From positions 351,715 to 415,714 of the forward strand of contig NW_027488769.1 of assembly GCF_050948215.1 (NCBI RefSeq): a stretch of 64,000 bases of DNA, in the 5' to 3' direction. The notes under the pieces were generated by a model, which was not told where the DNA came from, did no database searches, and saw only the letters and a list, made by a program, of their open reading frames with translations. Below, piece after piece: positions 1-14,505 of the stretch. Within the stretch, counting starts at the first letter, position 1. Every line of letters starts with the position of its first letter. This stretch comes from Halictus rubicundus. Taxonomy: Eukaryota > Arthropoda > Insecta > Hymenoptera > Halictidae. Position numbers and translations under genes: made by a program.

Positions 1-2038
1 ATCCTATCCTATCCTCTATCCTATCCTATCCTATCCTCTATCCTATCCTATCGTCTATCCTATCCTATCCTCTATCCTATCCTATCCTCTATCCTATCCT
101 ATCCTCTATCCTATCCTATCCTCTATCCTATCCTATTCTCTATCCTATCCTATCGTCTATCCTATCCTCTATCCTATCCTGTCGTCTATCCTATCCTATC
201 CTCTGTCCTATCCTATCCTCTATCCTTTCCTATCCTCTATCCTATCCTCTATCCTATCCTCTATCCTATCCTATCCTCTATCCTATCAAATCCCCTATCC
301 TATCCTCTATCCTCTATCCTATCCTATCCTCTATCCTATCCTATCCTCTATCCTATCCTATCCTCTATCCTATCCTATCTTCTATCCTATCCTATCCTCT
401 ATCCTATCATATCCTCTATCCTATAATATCCTCTATCCTATCCCATCTTCTATCCTATCCTATCCTCTATCCTATCAAATCCCCTATCCTATCAAATCCC
501 CTATCCTATCCTCTGTCCTATCCTATCCTCTATCCTATCCTATCCTCTATCCTATCAAATCCCCTATCCTATCAAATCCCCTATCCTATCCTCTATCCTA
601 TCAAATCCCCTATCCTATCCTCTATCCTATCCTATCCTCTATCCTATCCTATCGTCTATCCTATCCTCTTTCCTATCCTATCCTCTATCCTATCAAATCC
701 CCTATCCTATCCTCTATCCTATCCTATCATCTATCCTCTATCCTATCCTATCATCTATCCTCTATCCTATCCTCTATCCTATCCTATCCTCTATCCTATC
801 CTATCGTCTATCCTATCCTCTATCCTATCCTATCGTCTATCCTATCCTCTATCCTATCCTATCCTCTATCCCATCCTATCCTCTATCCTATCCTATCCTC
901 TATCCTATCCCATCTTCTATCCTATCCTATCCTCTATCCTATCAAATCCCCTATCCTAGCCTCTGTCCTATCCTATCCTCTATCCTCTATCCTATCCTAT
1001 CCTCTATCCTAACCTATTCTCTATCCTATCCTCTATCCTATCCTCTATCCTATCCTATCCTCTATCCTATCCTATCCTCTATCCTATCCTATCCTCTATC
1101 CTATCCTGTCGTCTATCCTATCCTCTATCCTATCCTATCCTCTATCCTATCCTATCCTCTATCCTATCCTATCCTCTATCCTATCCTATCCTCTATCCTA
1201 TCCTATCCTCTATCCTATCCTATCGTCTATCCTATCCTCTATCCTATCCTGTCGTCTATCCTATCCTCTATCAAATCCTATCCTCTATCCTATCCTATCC
1301 TCTATCCTATCCTATCCTCTATCCTATCCCATCTTCTATTCTATCCTATCCTCTGTCCTATCCTATCCTCTATCCTATCCTATATTCTATCCTATCCCGT
1401 CGTCTATCCTATCCTCTATCCTATCCTATCCTATCCTCTATCCTATCCTATCTTCTATCCTATCCTATTCTCTATCCTATCCTATCCTCTATCCTATCCT
1501 ATCCTCTATCCTATCCTATCCTCTATCCTATCCTATCCTCTATCCTATCCTATTCTCTATCCTATCCTATCGTCTATCCTATCCTCTATCCTATCCTGTC
1601 GTCTATCCTATCCTATCCTCTGTCCTATCCTATCCTCTATCCTTTCCTATCCTCTATCCTATCCTCTATCCTATCCTCTATCCTATCCTATCCTCTATCC
1701 TATCAAATCCCCTATCCTATCCTCTATCCTCTATCCTATCCTATCCTCTATCCTATCCTATCCTCTATCCTATCCTATCCTCTATCCTATCCTATCCTCT
1801 ATCCTATCCTATCTTCTATCCTATCCTATCCTCTATCCTATCATATCCTCTATCCTATAATATCCTCTATCCTATCCCATCTTCTATCCTATCCTATCCT
1901 CTATCCTATCAAATCCCCTATCCTATCAAATCCCCTATCCTATCCTCTGTCCTATCCTATCCTCTATCCTATCCTATCCTCTATCCTATCAAATCCCCTA
2001 TCCTATCAAATCCCCTATCCTATCCTCTATCCTATCCT

Positions 2039-5000
2039 ATGCTCTATCCTATCCTATCCCCTATCATATCCTATAATCTATCCTATCCTATTCTCTATCC
2101 TATCCTATCCTCTATCATATCCTCTATCCTATCCTCTATCCTATCCTCTATCCTATCCTCTATCCTATCCTATCCTCTAATCTATCCTATCGTCTATCCT
2201 ATCCTCTATCCTATCCTATCCTCTATCCTATCCTATCCTCTATCCTATCCTATCCTCTATCCTATCCTATCCTATCCTCTATCCTATCCTATCTTCTATC
2301 CTATCCTATCCTCTATCCTATCATATCCTCTATCCTATAATATCCTCTATCCTATCATATCCTCTATCCTATCCTATCTTCTGTCCTATCCTATCCTCTA
2401 TCCTATCAAATCCCCTATCCTATCCTCTATCCTATCCTATCCTCTATCCTATCCTATCGTCTATCCTATCCTCATTCCTATCCTATCCTCTATCCTATCA
2501 AATCCCCTATCCTATCCTCTATCCTATCCTATCATCTATCCTCTATCCTATCCTATCATCTATCCTCTATCCTATCCTCTATCCTATCCTATCCTCTATC
2601 CTATCCTATCGTCTATCCTATCCTCTATCCTATCCTGTCGTCTATCCTATCCTCTATCCTATCCTATCCTCTATCCCATCCTATCCTCTATCCTATCCTA
2701 TCCTCTATCCTATCCCATCTTCTATCCTATCCTATCCTCTATCCTATCAAATCCCCTATCCTATCCTCTGTCCTATCCTATCCTCTATCCTCTATCCTAT
2801 CCTATCCTCTATCCTAACCTATTCTCTATCCTATCCTCTATCCTATCCTCTATCCTATCCTATCCTCTATCCTATCCTATCCTCTATCCTATCCTATCCT
2901 CTATCCTATCCTGTCGTCTATCCTATCCTCTATCCTATCCTATCCTCTATCCTATCCTATCCTCTATCCTATCCTATCCTCTATCCTATCCTATCCTCTA
3001 TCCTATCCTATCCTCTATCCTATCCTATCCTCTATCCTATCCTATCGTCTATCCTATCCTCTATCCTATCCTGTCGTCTATCCTATCCTCTATCAAATCC
3101 TATCCTCTATCCTATCCTATCCTCTATCCTATCCTATCCTCTATCCTATCCCATCTTCTATTCTATCCTATCCTCTGTCCTATCCTATCCTCTATCCTAA
3201 CCTATCCTCTATCCTATCCCGTCGTCTATCCTATCCTCTATCCTATCCTATCCTCTATCCTATCCTATCCTATCCTATCCTATCCTCTATCCTATCCTAT
3301 CCTCTATCCTATCCCATCTTCTATCCTATCCTATCCTCTATCCTATCAAATCCCCTATCCTATCCTCTGTCCTATCCTATCCTCTATCCTATCCTATTCT
3401 CTATCCTATCCTATCCTCTATCATATCCTCTATCCTATCCTATCTTCTGTCCTATCCTATCCTCTATCCTATCAAATCCCCTAACCTATCCTCTATCCTA
3501 TCCTATCCTCTATTCTATCCTATCGTCTATCCTATCCTCTATCCTATCCTATCCTCTATCCTATCCTCTCCTCTATCCTATCCTATCCTCTATCCTATCC
3601 TATCCTATCCTCTATCCTATCCTATCTTCTATCCTATCCTATTCTCTATCCTATCCTATCCTCTATCATATCCCCTATCCTATCCTCTATCCTATCCTCT
3701 ATCCTATCCTATCCTCTAATCTATCCTATCGTCTATCCTATCCTCTATCCTATCCTATCCTCTATCCTATCCTATCCTCTATCCTATCCTATCCTATCCT
3801 CTATCCTATCCTATCGTCTATCCTATCCTATCCTCTATCCTATCCTATCCTCTATCCTATCCTATCCTCTATCCTATCCTATCCTCTATCCTATCCTATT
3901 CTCTATCCTATCCTATCGTCTATCCTATCCTCTATCCTATCCTGTCGTCTATCCTATCCTATCCTCTGTCCTATCCTATCCTCTATCCTTTCCTATCCTC
4001 TATCCTATCCTCTATCCTATCCTCTATCCTATCCTATCCTCTATCCTATCAAATCCCCTATCCTATCCTCTATCCTCTATCCTATCCTATTATCTATCCT
4101 ATCCTGTCGTCTATCCTATCCTCTATCCTATCCTATCCTCTATCCTATCATATCCTCTATCCTATCCTATCCTCTATCCTATCCTATCCTCTATCCTATC
4201 CTATCCTCTATCCTATCCTATCCTCTATCCTATCCTATCCTCTATCCTATCCTATCCTCTATCCTATCCTATCCTCTATCCTATCCCATCTTCTATCCTA
4301 TCAAATCCCCTATCCTATCCTCTATCCTATCCTATCCTCTATCCTATCCTATCCCCTATCGTATCCTGTTCTCTATCCTATCCAATCCCCTATCCTATCC
4401 TCTATCCTATCCTATCGCCTAAGATATCCTATCCTCTATCCTATCCTATCCTCTATCCTATCATATCCTCTATCCTATAATATCCTCTATCCTATCCTAT
4501 CCTCTATCCAATCCTCTACCCTATCCTATCCTCTATCCTATCCTATCCTCTATCCTATCCTATCCTCTATCCTGTCCTATCCTCTATCCTATCCTATCCT
4601 CTATCCTATCCTATCCTCTATTCAATCCTATACTCTATCCTATTCTCTATCCTATCCTATCCTCTATCCTATCCTATCCTCTATCCTATCAAATCCCCTA
4701 TCCTATCCTCTGTCCTATCCTATCCACTATCCTATCCTATCCTCTATCCTATCAAATCCCCTATCCTATCAAATCCCCTATCCTATCCCCTATCCTATCC
4801 TATCCTCTATCCTATCCTGTCGTCTATCCTATCCTCTATCCTATCCTATCCTCTATCCTATCCTATCCTCTATCCTATCCTATCCTCTATCCTATCCCAT
4901 CTTCTATCCTATCCTACCCTCTATCCTATCAAATCCCCTATCCTATCCTCTATCCTATCAAATCCCCTATCCTATCCTCTATCATATCCTATCCTATCCT

Positions 5001-8000
5001 CTATCCTATCCTATCGTCTATCCTATCCTCTATCCTATCCTATGCTCTATCCTATCCTATCCCCTATCATATCCTATCCTCTATCCTATCCTATTCTCTA
5101 TCCTATCCTATCCTCTATCCTATCCTCTATCCTATCCTCTATCCTATCCTCTATCCTATCCTCTATCGTATCCTATCCTCTATTCTATCCTATCGTCTAT
5201 CCTATCCTCTATCCTAACCTATCCTCTGTCCTATCCTATCCTCTATCCTATCCTATCCTATCTTCTATCCTATCCTATCTTCTGTCCTATCCCACCCTCT
5301 ATCCTATCAATTCCCCTATCCTATCCTCTATCCTATCCTATCGTCTATCCTATCCTATCCTCTATCCTATCCTATCCTATCCTCTATCCTATCCTATCTT
5401 CTATCCTATCCTATCCTCTATCCTATCATATCCTCTATCCTATAATATCCTCTATCCTATCATATCCTCTATCCTATCCTATCTTCTGTCCTATCCTATC
5501 CTCTATCCTATCAAATCCCCTATCCTATCCTCTATCCTATCCTATCCTCTATCCTATCCTATCGTCTATCCTATCCTCTTTCCTATCCTATCCTCTATCC
5601 TATCAAATCCCCTATCCTATCCTCTATCCTATCCTATCATCTATCCTCTATCCTATCCTATCATCTATCCTCTATCCTATCCTCTATCCTATCCTATCCT
5701 CTATCCTATCCTATCGTCTATCCTATCCTCTATCCTATCCTGTCGTCTATCCTATCCTCTATCCTATCCTATCCTCTATCCCATCCTATCCTCTTTCCTA
5801 TCCTATCCTCTATCCTATCAAATCCCCTATCCTATCCTCTATCCTATCCTATCATCTATCCTCTATCCTATCCTCTATCCTATCCTATCCTCTATCCTAT
5901 CCTATCTTCTGTCCTATCCTATCCTCTATCCTATCAAATCCCCTATCCTATCCTCTATCCTATCCTATCCTCTATTCTATCCTCTCCTCTATCCTATCCT
6001 ATCCTCTATCCTATCCTATCCTATCCTCTATCCTATCCTATCTTCTATCCTATCCTATTCTCTATCCTATCCTATCCTCTATCATATCCTCTATCCTATC
6101 CTCTATCCTATCCTCTATCCTATCCTATCCTCTAATCTATCCTATCGTCTATCCTATCCTCTATCCTATCCTATCCTCTATCCTATCCTATCCTCTATCC
6201 TATCCTATCCTATCCTCTATCCTATCCTATCGTCTATCCTATCCTATCCTCTATCCTATCCTATCCTCTATCCTATCCTATCCTCTATCCTATCCTATCC
6301 TCTATCCTATCCTATTCTCTATCCTATCCTATCGTCTATCCTATCCTCTATCCTATCCTGTCGTCTATCCTATCCTATCCTCTGTCCTATCCTATCCTCT
6401 ATCCTTTCCTATCCTCTATCCTATCCTCTATCCTATCCTCTATCCTATCCTATCCTCTATCCTATCAAATCCCCTATCCTATCCTCTATCCTCTATCCTA
6501 TCCTATCCTCTATCCTATCCTATCCTCTATCCTATCCTATCCTCTATCCTATCCTATCCTCTATCCTATCCTATCTTCTATCCTATCCTATCCTCTATCC
6601 TATCATATCCTCTATCCTATAATATCCTCTATCCTATCCCATCTTCTATCCTATCCTATCCTCTATCCTATCAAATCCCCTATCCTATCAAATCCCCTAT
6701 CCTATCCTCTGTCCTATCCTATCCTCTATCCTATCCTATCCTCTATCCTATCCTATCCTCTATCCTATCCTATCGTCTATCCTATCCTCTTTCCTATCCT
6801 ATCCTCTATCCTATCAAATCCCCTATCCTATCCTCTATCCTATCCTATCATCTATCCTCTATCCTATCCTATCATCTATCCTCTATCCTATCCTCTATCC
6901 TATCCTATCCTCTATCCTATCCTATCGTCTATCCTATCCTCTATCCTATCCTATCGTCTATCCTATCCTCTATCCTATCCTATCCTCTATCCCATCCTAT
7001 CCTCTATCCTATCCTATCCTCTATCCTATCCCATCTTCTATCCTATCCTATCCTCTATCCTATCAAATCCCCTATCCTATCCTCTGTCCTATCCTATCCT
7101 CTATCCTCTATCCTATCCTATCCTCTATCCTAACCTATTCTCTATCCTATCCTCTATCCTATCCTCTATCCTATCCTATCCTCTATCCTATCCTATCCTC
7201 TATCCTATCCTGTCGTCTATCCTATCCTCTATCCTATCCTATCCTCTATCCTATCCTATCCTCTATCCTATCCTATCCTCTATCCTATCCTATCCTCTAT
7301 CCTATCCTATCCTCTATCCTATCCTATCGTCTATCCTATCCTCTATCCTATCCTGTCGTCTATCCTATCCTCTATCAAATCCTATCCTCTATCCTATCCT
7401 ATCCTCTATCCTATCCTATCCTCTATCCTATCCCATCTTCTATTCTATCCTATCCTCTGTCCTATCCTATCCTCTATCCTATCCTATATTCTATCCTATC
7501 CCGTCGTCTATCCTATCCTCTATCCTATCCTATCCTATCCTCTATCCTATCCTATCTTCTATCCTATCCTATTCTCTATCCTATCCTATCCTCTATCATA
7601 TCCTCTATCCTATCCTCTATCCTATCCTCTATCCTATCCTATCCTCTAATCTATCCTATCGTCTATCCTATCCTCTATCCTATCCTATCCTCTATCCTAT
7701 CCTATCCTCTATCCTATCCTATCCTATCCTCTATCCTATCCTATCGTCTATCCTATCCTATCCTCTATCCTATCCTATCCTCTATCCTATCCTATCCTCT
7801 ATCCTATCCTATCCTCTATCCTATCCTATTCTCTATCCTATCCTATCGTCTATCCTATCCTCTATCCTATCCTGTCGTCTATCCTATCCTATCCTCTGTC
7901 CTATCCTATCCTCTATCCTTTCCTATCCTCTATCCTATCCTCTATCCTATCCTCTATCCTATCCTATCCTCTATCCTATCAAATCCCCTATCCTATCCTC

Positions 8001-8314
8001 TATCCTCTATCCTATCCTATCCTCTATCCTATCCTATCCTCTATCCTATCCTATCCTCTATCCTATCCTATCCTCTATCCTATCCTATCTTCTATCCTAT
8101 CCTATCCTCTATCCTATCATATCCTCTATCCTATAATATCCTCTATCCTATCCCATCTTCTATCCTATCCTATCCTCTATCCTATCAAATCCCCTATCCT
8201 ATCAAATCCCCTATCCTATCCTCTGTCCTATCCTATCCTCTATCCTATCCTATCCTCTATCCTATCAAATCCCCTATCCTATCAAATCCCCTATCCTATC
8301 CTCTATCCTATCCT
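2039..8314. repeat. Higher-order repeat copy 1 (about 6.28 kb)
   Basis: The unit is delimited by the marker CCTATGCTCTATCC followed by CCCCTATCATATCC and CTATAATCTATCC. The marker recurs at 2039, 8315, 14506 and 23700. A second related marker, lacking the CTATAATC variant, starts the second half-unit at 5042. Spacing from first to second marker is 3003 bp here. The second half (5042 onward) reads the same as that of copy 2 (11216 onward) over at least 1.58 kb at an offset of 6174 bp. The boundary is a convenience; any phase would do. Confidence 0.8.
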
Positions 8315-11300
8315 ATGCTCTATCCTATCCTATCCCCTATCATATCCTATAATCTATCCTATCCTATTCTCTATCCTATCCTATCCTCTATCATATCCTC
8401 TATCCTATCCTCTATCCTATCCTCTATCCTATCCTCTATCCTATCCTATCCTCTAATCTATCCTATCGTCTATCCTATCCTCTATCCTATCCTATCCTCT
8501 ATCCTATCCTATCCTCTATATCCTATCCTCTATCCTATCCTATCCTATCCTCTATCCTATCCTATCTTCTATCCTATCCTATCCTCTATCCTATCATATC
8601 CTCTATCCTATAATATCCTCTATCCTATCATATCCTCTATCCTATCCTATCTTCTGTCCTATCCTATCCTCTATCCTATCAAATCCCTATCCTATCCTCT
8701 ATCCTATCCTATCCTCTATCCTATCCTATCCTATCGTCTATCCTATCCTCATTCCTATCCTATCCTCTATCCTATCAAATCCCTATCCTATCCTCTATCC
8801 TATCCTATCATCTATCCTCTATCCTATCCTATCATCTATCCTCTATCCTATCCTCTATCCTATCCTATCCTCTATCCTATCCTATCGTCTATCCTATCCT
8901 CTATCCTATCCTGTCGTCTATCCTATCCTCTATCCTATCCTATCCTCTATCCCATCCTATCCTCTATCCTATCCTATCCTCTATCCTATCCCATCTTCTA
9001 TCCTATCCTATCCTCTATCCTATCAAATCCCCTATCCTATCCTCTGTCCTATCCTATCCTCTATCCTCTATCCTATCCTATCCTCTATCCTAACCTATTC
9101 TCTATCCTATCCTCTATCCTATCCTCTATCCTATCCTATCCTCTATCCTATCCTATCCTCTATCCTATCCTATCCTCTATCCTATCCTGTCGTCTATCCT
9201 ATCCTCTATCCTATCCTATCCTCTATCCTATCCTATCCTCTATCCTATCCTATCCTCTATCCTATCCTATCCTCTATCCTATCCTATCCTCTATCCTATC
9301 CTATCGTCTATCCTATCCTCTATCCTATCCTGTCGTCTATCCTATCCTCTATCAAATCCTATCCTCTATCCTATCCTATCCTCTATCCTATCCTATCCTC
9401 TATCCTATCCCATCTCTATTCTATCCTATCCTCTGTCCTATCCTATCCTCTATCCTAACCTATCCTCTATCCTATCCCGGTCGTCTATCCTATCCTCTAT
9501 CCTATCCTATCCTCTATCCTATCCTATCCTATCCTATCCTATCCTCTATCCTATCCTATCCTCTATCCTATCCCATCTTCTATCCTATCCTATCCTCTAT
9601 CCTATCAAATCCCCTATCCTATCCTCTGTCCTATCCTATCCTCTATCCTATCCTATCCTCTATCCTATCAAATCCCCTATCCTATCAAATCCCCTATCCT
9701 ATCCTCTATCCTATCCTATCCTCTATCCTATCCTATCCTCTATCCTATCCTATCGTCTATCCTATCGTCTATCCTATCCTCTATCCTATCCTATCCTCTA
9801 TCCTATCCTATTCTCTATCCTATCCTATCCTCTATCATATCCTCTATCCTATCCTATCTTCTGTCCTATCCTATCCTCTATCCTATCAAATCCCCTAACC
9901 TATCCTCTATCCTATCCTATCCTCTATTCTATCCTATCGTCTATCCTATCCTCTATCCTATCCTATCCTCTATCCTATCCTCTCCTCTATCCTATCCTAT
10001 CCTCTATCCTATCCTATCCTATCCTCTATCCTATCCTATCTTCTATCCTATCCTATTCTCTATCCTATCCTATCCTCTATCATATCCTCTATCCTATCCT
10101 CTATCCTATCCTCTATCCTATCCTATCCTCTAATCTATCCTATCGTCTATCCTATCCTCTATCCTATCCTATCCTCTATCCTATCCTATCCTCTATCCTA
10201 TCCTATCCTATCCTCTATCCTATCCTATCGTCTATCCTATCCTATCCTCTATCCTATCCTATCCTCTATCCTATCCTATCCTCTATCCTATCCTATCCTC
10301 TATCCTATCCTATTCTCTATCCTATCCTATCGTCTATCCTATCCTCTATCCTATCCTGTCGTCTATCCTATCCTATCCTCTGTCCTATCCTATCCTCTAT
10401 CCTTTCCTATCCTCTATCCTATCCTCTATCCTATCCTCTATCCTATCCTATCCTCTATCCTATCAAATCCCCTATCCTATCCTCTATCCTCTATCCTATC
10501 CTATCCTCTATCCTATCCTGTCGTCTATCCTATCCTCTATCCTATCTTATCCTCTATCCTATCATATCCTCTATCCTATCCTATCCTCTATCCTATCCTA
10601 TCCTCTATCCTATCCTATCCTCTATCCTATCCTATCCTCTATCCTATCCTATCCTCTATCCTATCCTATCCTCTATCCTATCCTATCCTCTATCCTATCC
10701 CATCTTCTATCCTATCAAATCCCCTATCCTATCCTCTATCCTATCCTATCCTCTATCCTATCCTATCCCCTATCGTATCCTGTTCTCTATCCTATCCAAT
10801 CCCCTATCCTATCCTCTATCCTATCCTATCGCCTAAGATATCCTATCCTCTATCCTATCCTATCCTCTATCCTATCATATCCTCTATCCTATAATATCCT
10901 CTATCCTATCCTATCCTCTATCCAATCCTCTACCCTATCCTATCCTCTATCCTATCCTATCCTCTATCCTATCCTATCCTCTATCCTGTCCTATCCTCTA
11001 TCCTATCCTATCCTCTATCCTATCCTATCCTCTATTCAATCCTATACTCTATCCTATTCTCTATCCTATCCTATCCTCTATCCTATCCTATCCTCTATCC
11101 TATCAAATCCCCTATCCTATCCTCTGTCCTATCCTATCCACTATCCTATCCTATCCTCTATCCTATCAAATCCCCTATCCTATCAAATCCCCTATCCTAT
11201 CCCCTATCCTATCCTATGCTCTATCCTATCCTATCCCCTATCATATCCTATCCTCTATCCTATCCTATTCTCTATCCTATCCTATCCTCTATCCTATCCT

Positions 11301-14300
11301 CTATCCTATCCTCTATCCTATCCTCTATCCTATCCTCTATCGTATCCTATCCTCTATTCTATCCTATCGTCTATCCTATCCTCTATCCTAACCTATCCTC
11401 TGTCCTATCCTATCCTCTATCCTATCCTATCCTATCTTCTATCCTATCCTATCTTCTGTCCTATCCCACCCTCTATCCTATCAATTCCCCTATCCTATCC
11501 TCTATCCTATCCTATCGTCTATCCTATCCTATCCTCTATCCTATCCTATCCTATCCTCTATCCTATCCTATCTTCTATCCTATCCTATCCTCTATCCTAT
11601 CATATCCTCTATCCTATAATATCCTCTATCCTATCATATCCTCTATCCTATCCTATCTTCTGTCCTATCCTATCCTCTATCCTATCAAATCCCCTATCCT
11701 ATCCTCTATCCTATCCTATCCTCTATCCTATCCTATCGTCTATCCTATCCTCTTTCCTATCCTATCCTCTATCCTATCAAATCCCCTATCCTATCCTCTA
11801 TCCTATCCTATCATCTATCCTCTATCCTATCCTATCATCTATCCTCTATCCTATCCTCTATCCTATCCTATCCTCTATCCTATCCTATCGTCTATCCTAT
11901 CCTCTATCCTATCCTGTCGTCTATCCTATCCTCTATCCTATCCTATCCTCTATCCCATCCTATCCTCTTTCCTATCCTATCCTCTATCCTATCAAATCCC
12001 CTATCCTATCCTCTATCCTATCCTATCATCTATCCTCTATCCTATCCTCTATCCTATCCTATCCTCTATCCTATCCTATCTTCTGTCCTATCCTATCCTC
12101 TATCCTATCAAATCCCCTATCCTATCCTCTATCCTATCCTATCCTCTATTCTATCCTCTCCTCTATCCTATCCTATCCTCTATCCTATCCTATCCTATCC
12201 TCTATCCTATCCTATCTTCTATCCTATCCTATTCTCTATCCTATCCTATCCTCTATCATATCCTCTATCCTATCCTCTATCCTATCCTCTATCCTATCCT
12301 ATCCTCTAATCTATCCTATCGTCTATCCTATCCTCTATCCTATCCTATCCTCTATCCTATCCTATCCTCTATCCTATCCTATCCTATCCTCTATCCTATC
12401 CTATCGTCTATCCTATCCTATCCTCTATCCTATCCTATCCTCTATCCTATCCTATCCTCTATCCTATCCTATCCTCTATCCTATCCTATTCTCTATCCTA
12501 TCCTATCGTCTATCCTATCCTCTATCCTATCCTGTCGTCTATCCTATCCTATCCTCTGTCCTATCCTATCCTCTATCCTTTCCTATCCTCTATCCTATCC
12601 TCTATCCTATCCTCTATCCTATCCTATCCTCTATCCTATCAAATCCCCTATCCTATCCTCTATCCTCTATCCTATCCTATCCTCTATCCTATCCTATCCT
12701 CTATCCTATCCTATCCTCTATCCTATCCTATCCTCTATCCTATCCTATCTTCTATCCTATCCTATCCTCTATCCTATCATATCCTCTATCCTATAATATC
12801 CTCTATCCTATCCCATCTTCTATCCTATCCTATCCTCTATCCTATCAAATCCCCTATCCTATCAAATCCCCTATCCTATCCTCTGTCCTATCCTATCCTC
12901 TATCCTATCCTATCCTCTATCCTATCCTATCCTCTATCCTATCCTATCGTCTATCCTATCCTCTTTCCTATCCTATCCTCTATCCTATCAAATCCCCTAT
13001 CCTATCCTCTATCCTATCCTATCATCTATCCTCTATCCTATCCTATCATCTATCCTCTATCCTATCCTCTATCCTATCCTATCCTCTATCCTATCCTATC
13101 GTCTATCCTATCCTCTATCCTATCCTATCGTCTATCCTATCCTCTATCCTATCCTATCCTCTATCCCATCCTATCCTCTATCCTATCCTATCCTCTATCC
13201 TATCCCATCTTCTATCCTATCCTATCCTCTATCCTATCAAATCCCCTATCCTATCCTCTGTCCTATCCTATCCTCTATCCTCTATCCTATCCTATCCTCT
13301 ATCCTAACCTATTCTCTATCCTATCCTCTATCCTATCCTCTATCCTATCCTATCCTCTATCCTATCCTATCCTCTATCCTATCCTGTCGTCTATCCTATC
13401 CTCTATCCTATCCTATCCTCTATCCTATCCTATCCTCTATCCTATCCTATCCTCTATCCTATCCTATCCTCTATCCTATCCTATCCTCTATCCTATCCTA
13501 TCCTCTATCCTATCCTATCGTCTATCCTATCCTCTATCCTATCCTGTCGTCTATCCTATCCTCTATCAAATCCTATCCTCTATCCTATCCTATCCTCTAT
13601 CCTATCCTATCCTCTATCCTATCCCATCTTCTATTCTATCCTATCCTCTGTCCTATCCTATCCTCTATCCTATCCTATATTCTATCCTATCCCGTCGTCT
13701 ATCCTATCCTCTATCCTATCCTATCCTATCCTCTATCCTATCCTATCTTCTATCCTATCCTATTCTCTATCCTATCCTATCCTCTATCATATCCTCTATC
13801 CTATCCTCTATCCTATCCTCTATCCTATCCTATCCTCTAATCTATCCTATCGTCTATCCTATCCTCTATCCTATCCTATCCTCTATCCTATCCTATCCTC
13901 TATCCTATCCTATCCTATCCTCTATCCTATCCTATCGTCTATCCTATCCTATCCTCTATCCTATCCTATCCTCTATCCTATCCTATCCTCTATCCTATCC
14001 TATCCTCTATCCTATCCTATTCTCTATCCTATCCTATCGTCTATCCTATCCTCTATCCTATCCTGTCGTCTATCCTATCCTATCCTCTGTCCTATCCTAT
14101 CCTCTATCCTTTCCTATCCTCTATCCTATCCTCTATCCTATCCTCTATCCTATCCTATCCTCTATCCTATCAAATCCCCTATCCTATCCTCTATCCTCTA
14201 TCCTATCCTATCCTCTATCCTATCCTATCCTCTATCCTATCCTATCCTCTATCCTATCCTATCCTCTATCCTATCCTATCTTCTATCCTATCCTATCCTC

Positions 14301-14505
14301 TATCCTATCATATCCTCTATCCTATAATATCCTCTATCCTATCCCATCTTCTATCCTATCCTATCCTCTATCCTATCAAATCCCCTATCCTATCAAATCC
14401 CCTATCCTATCCTCTGTCCTATCCTATCCTCTATCCTATCCTATCCTCTATCCTATCAAATCCCCTATCCTATCAAATCCCCTATCCTATCCTCTATCCT
14501 ATCCT
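8315..14505. repeat. Higher-order repeat copy 2 (about 6.19 kb)
   Basis: Same order of variants as the preceding copy, with the second half starting at 11216. It differs from copy 1 by small indels (for example CTCTATATCC near 8515, CCAAATCCCTATCC-type single-base losses near 8690 and 8780, and CCCGGTCG near 9478). It also lacks about 240 bp present at about 4800-5040 in copy 1, immediately before its second-half marker. Copy 3 keeps that stretch at about 17400-17645. Confidence 0.8.
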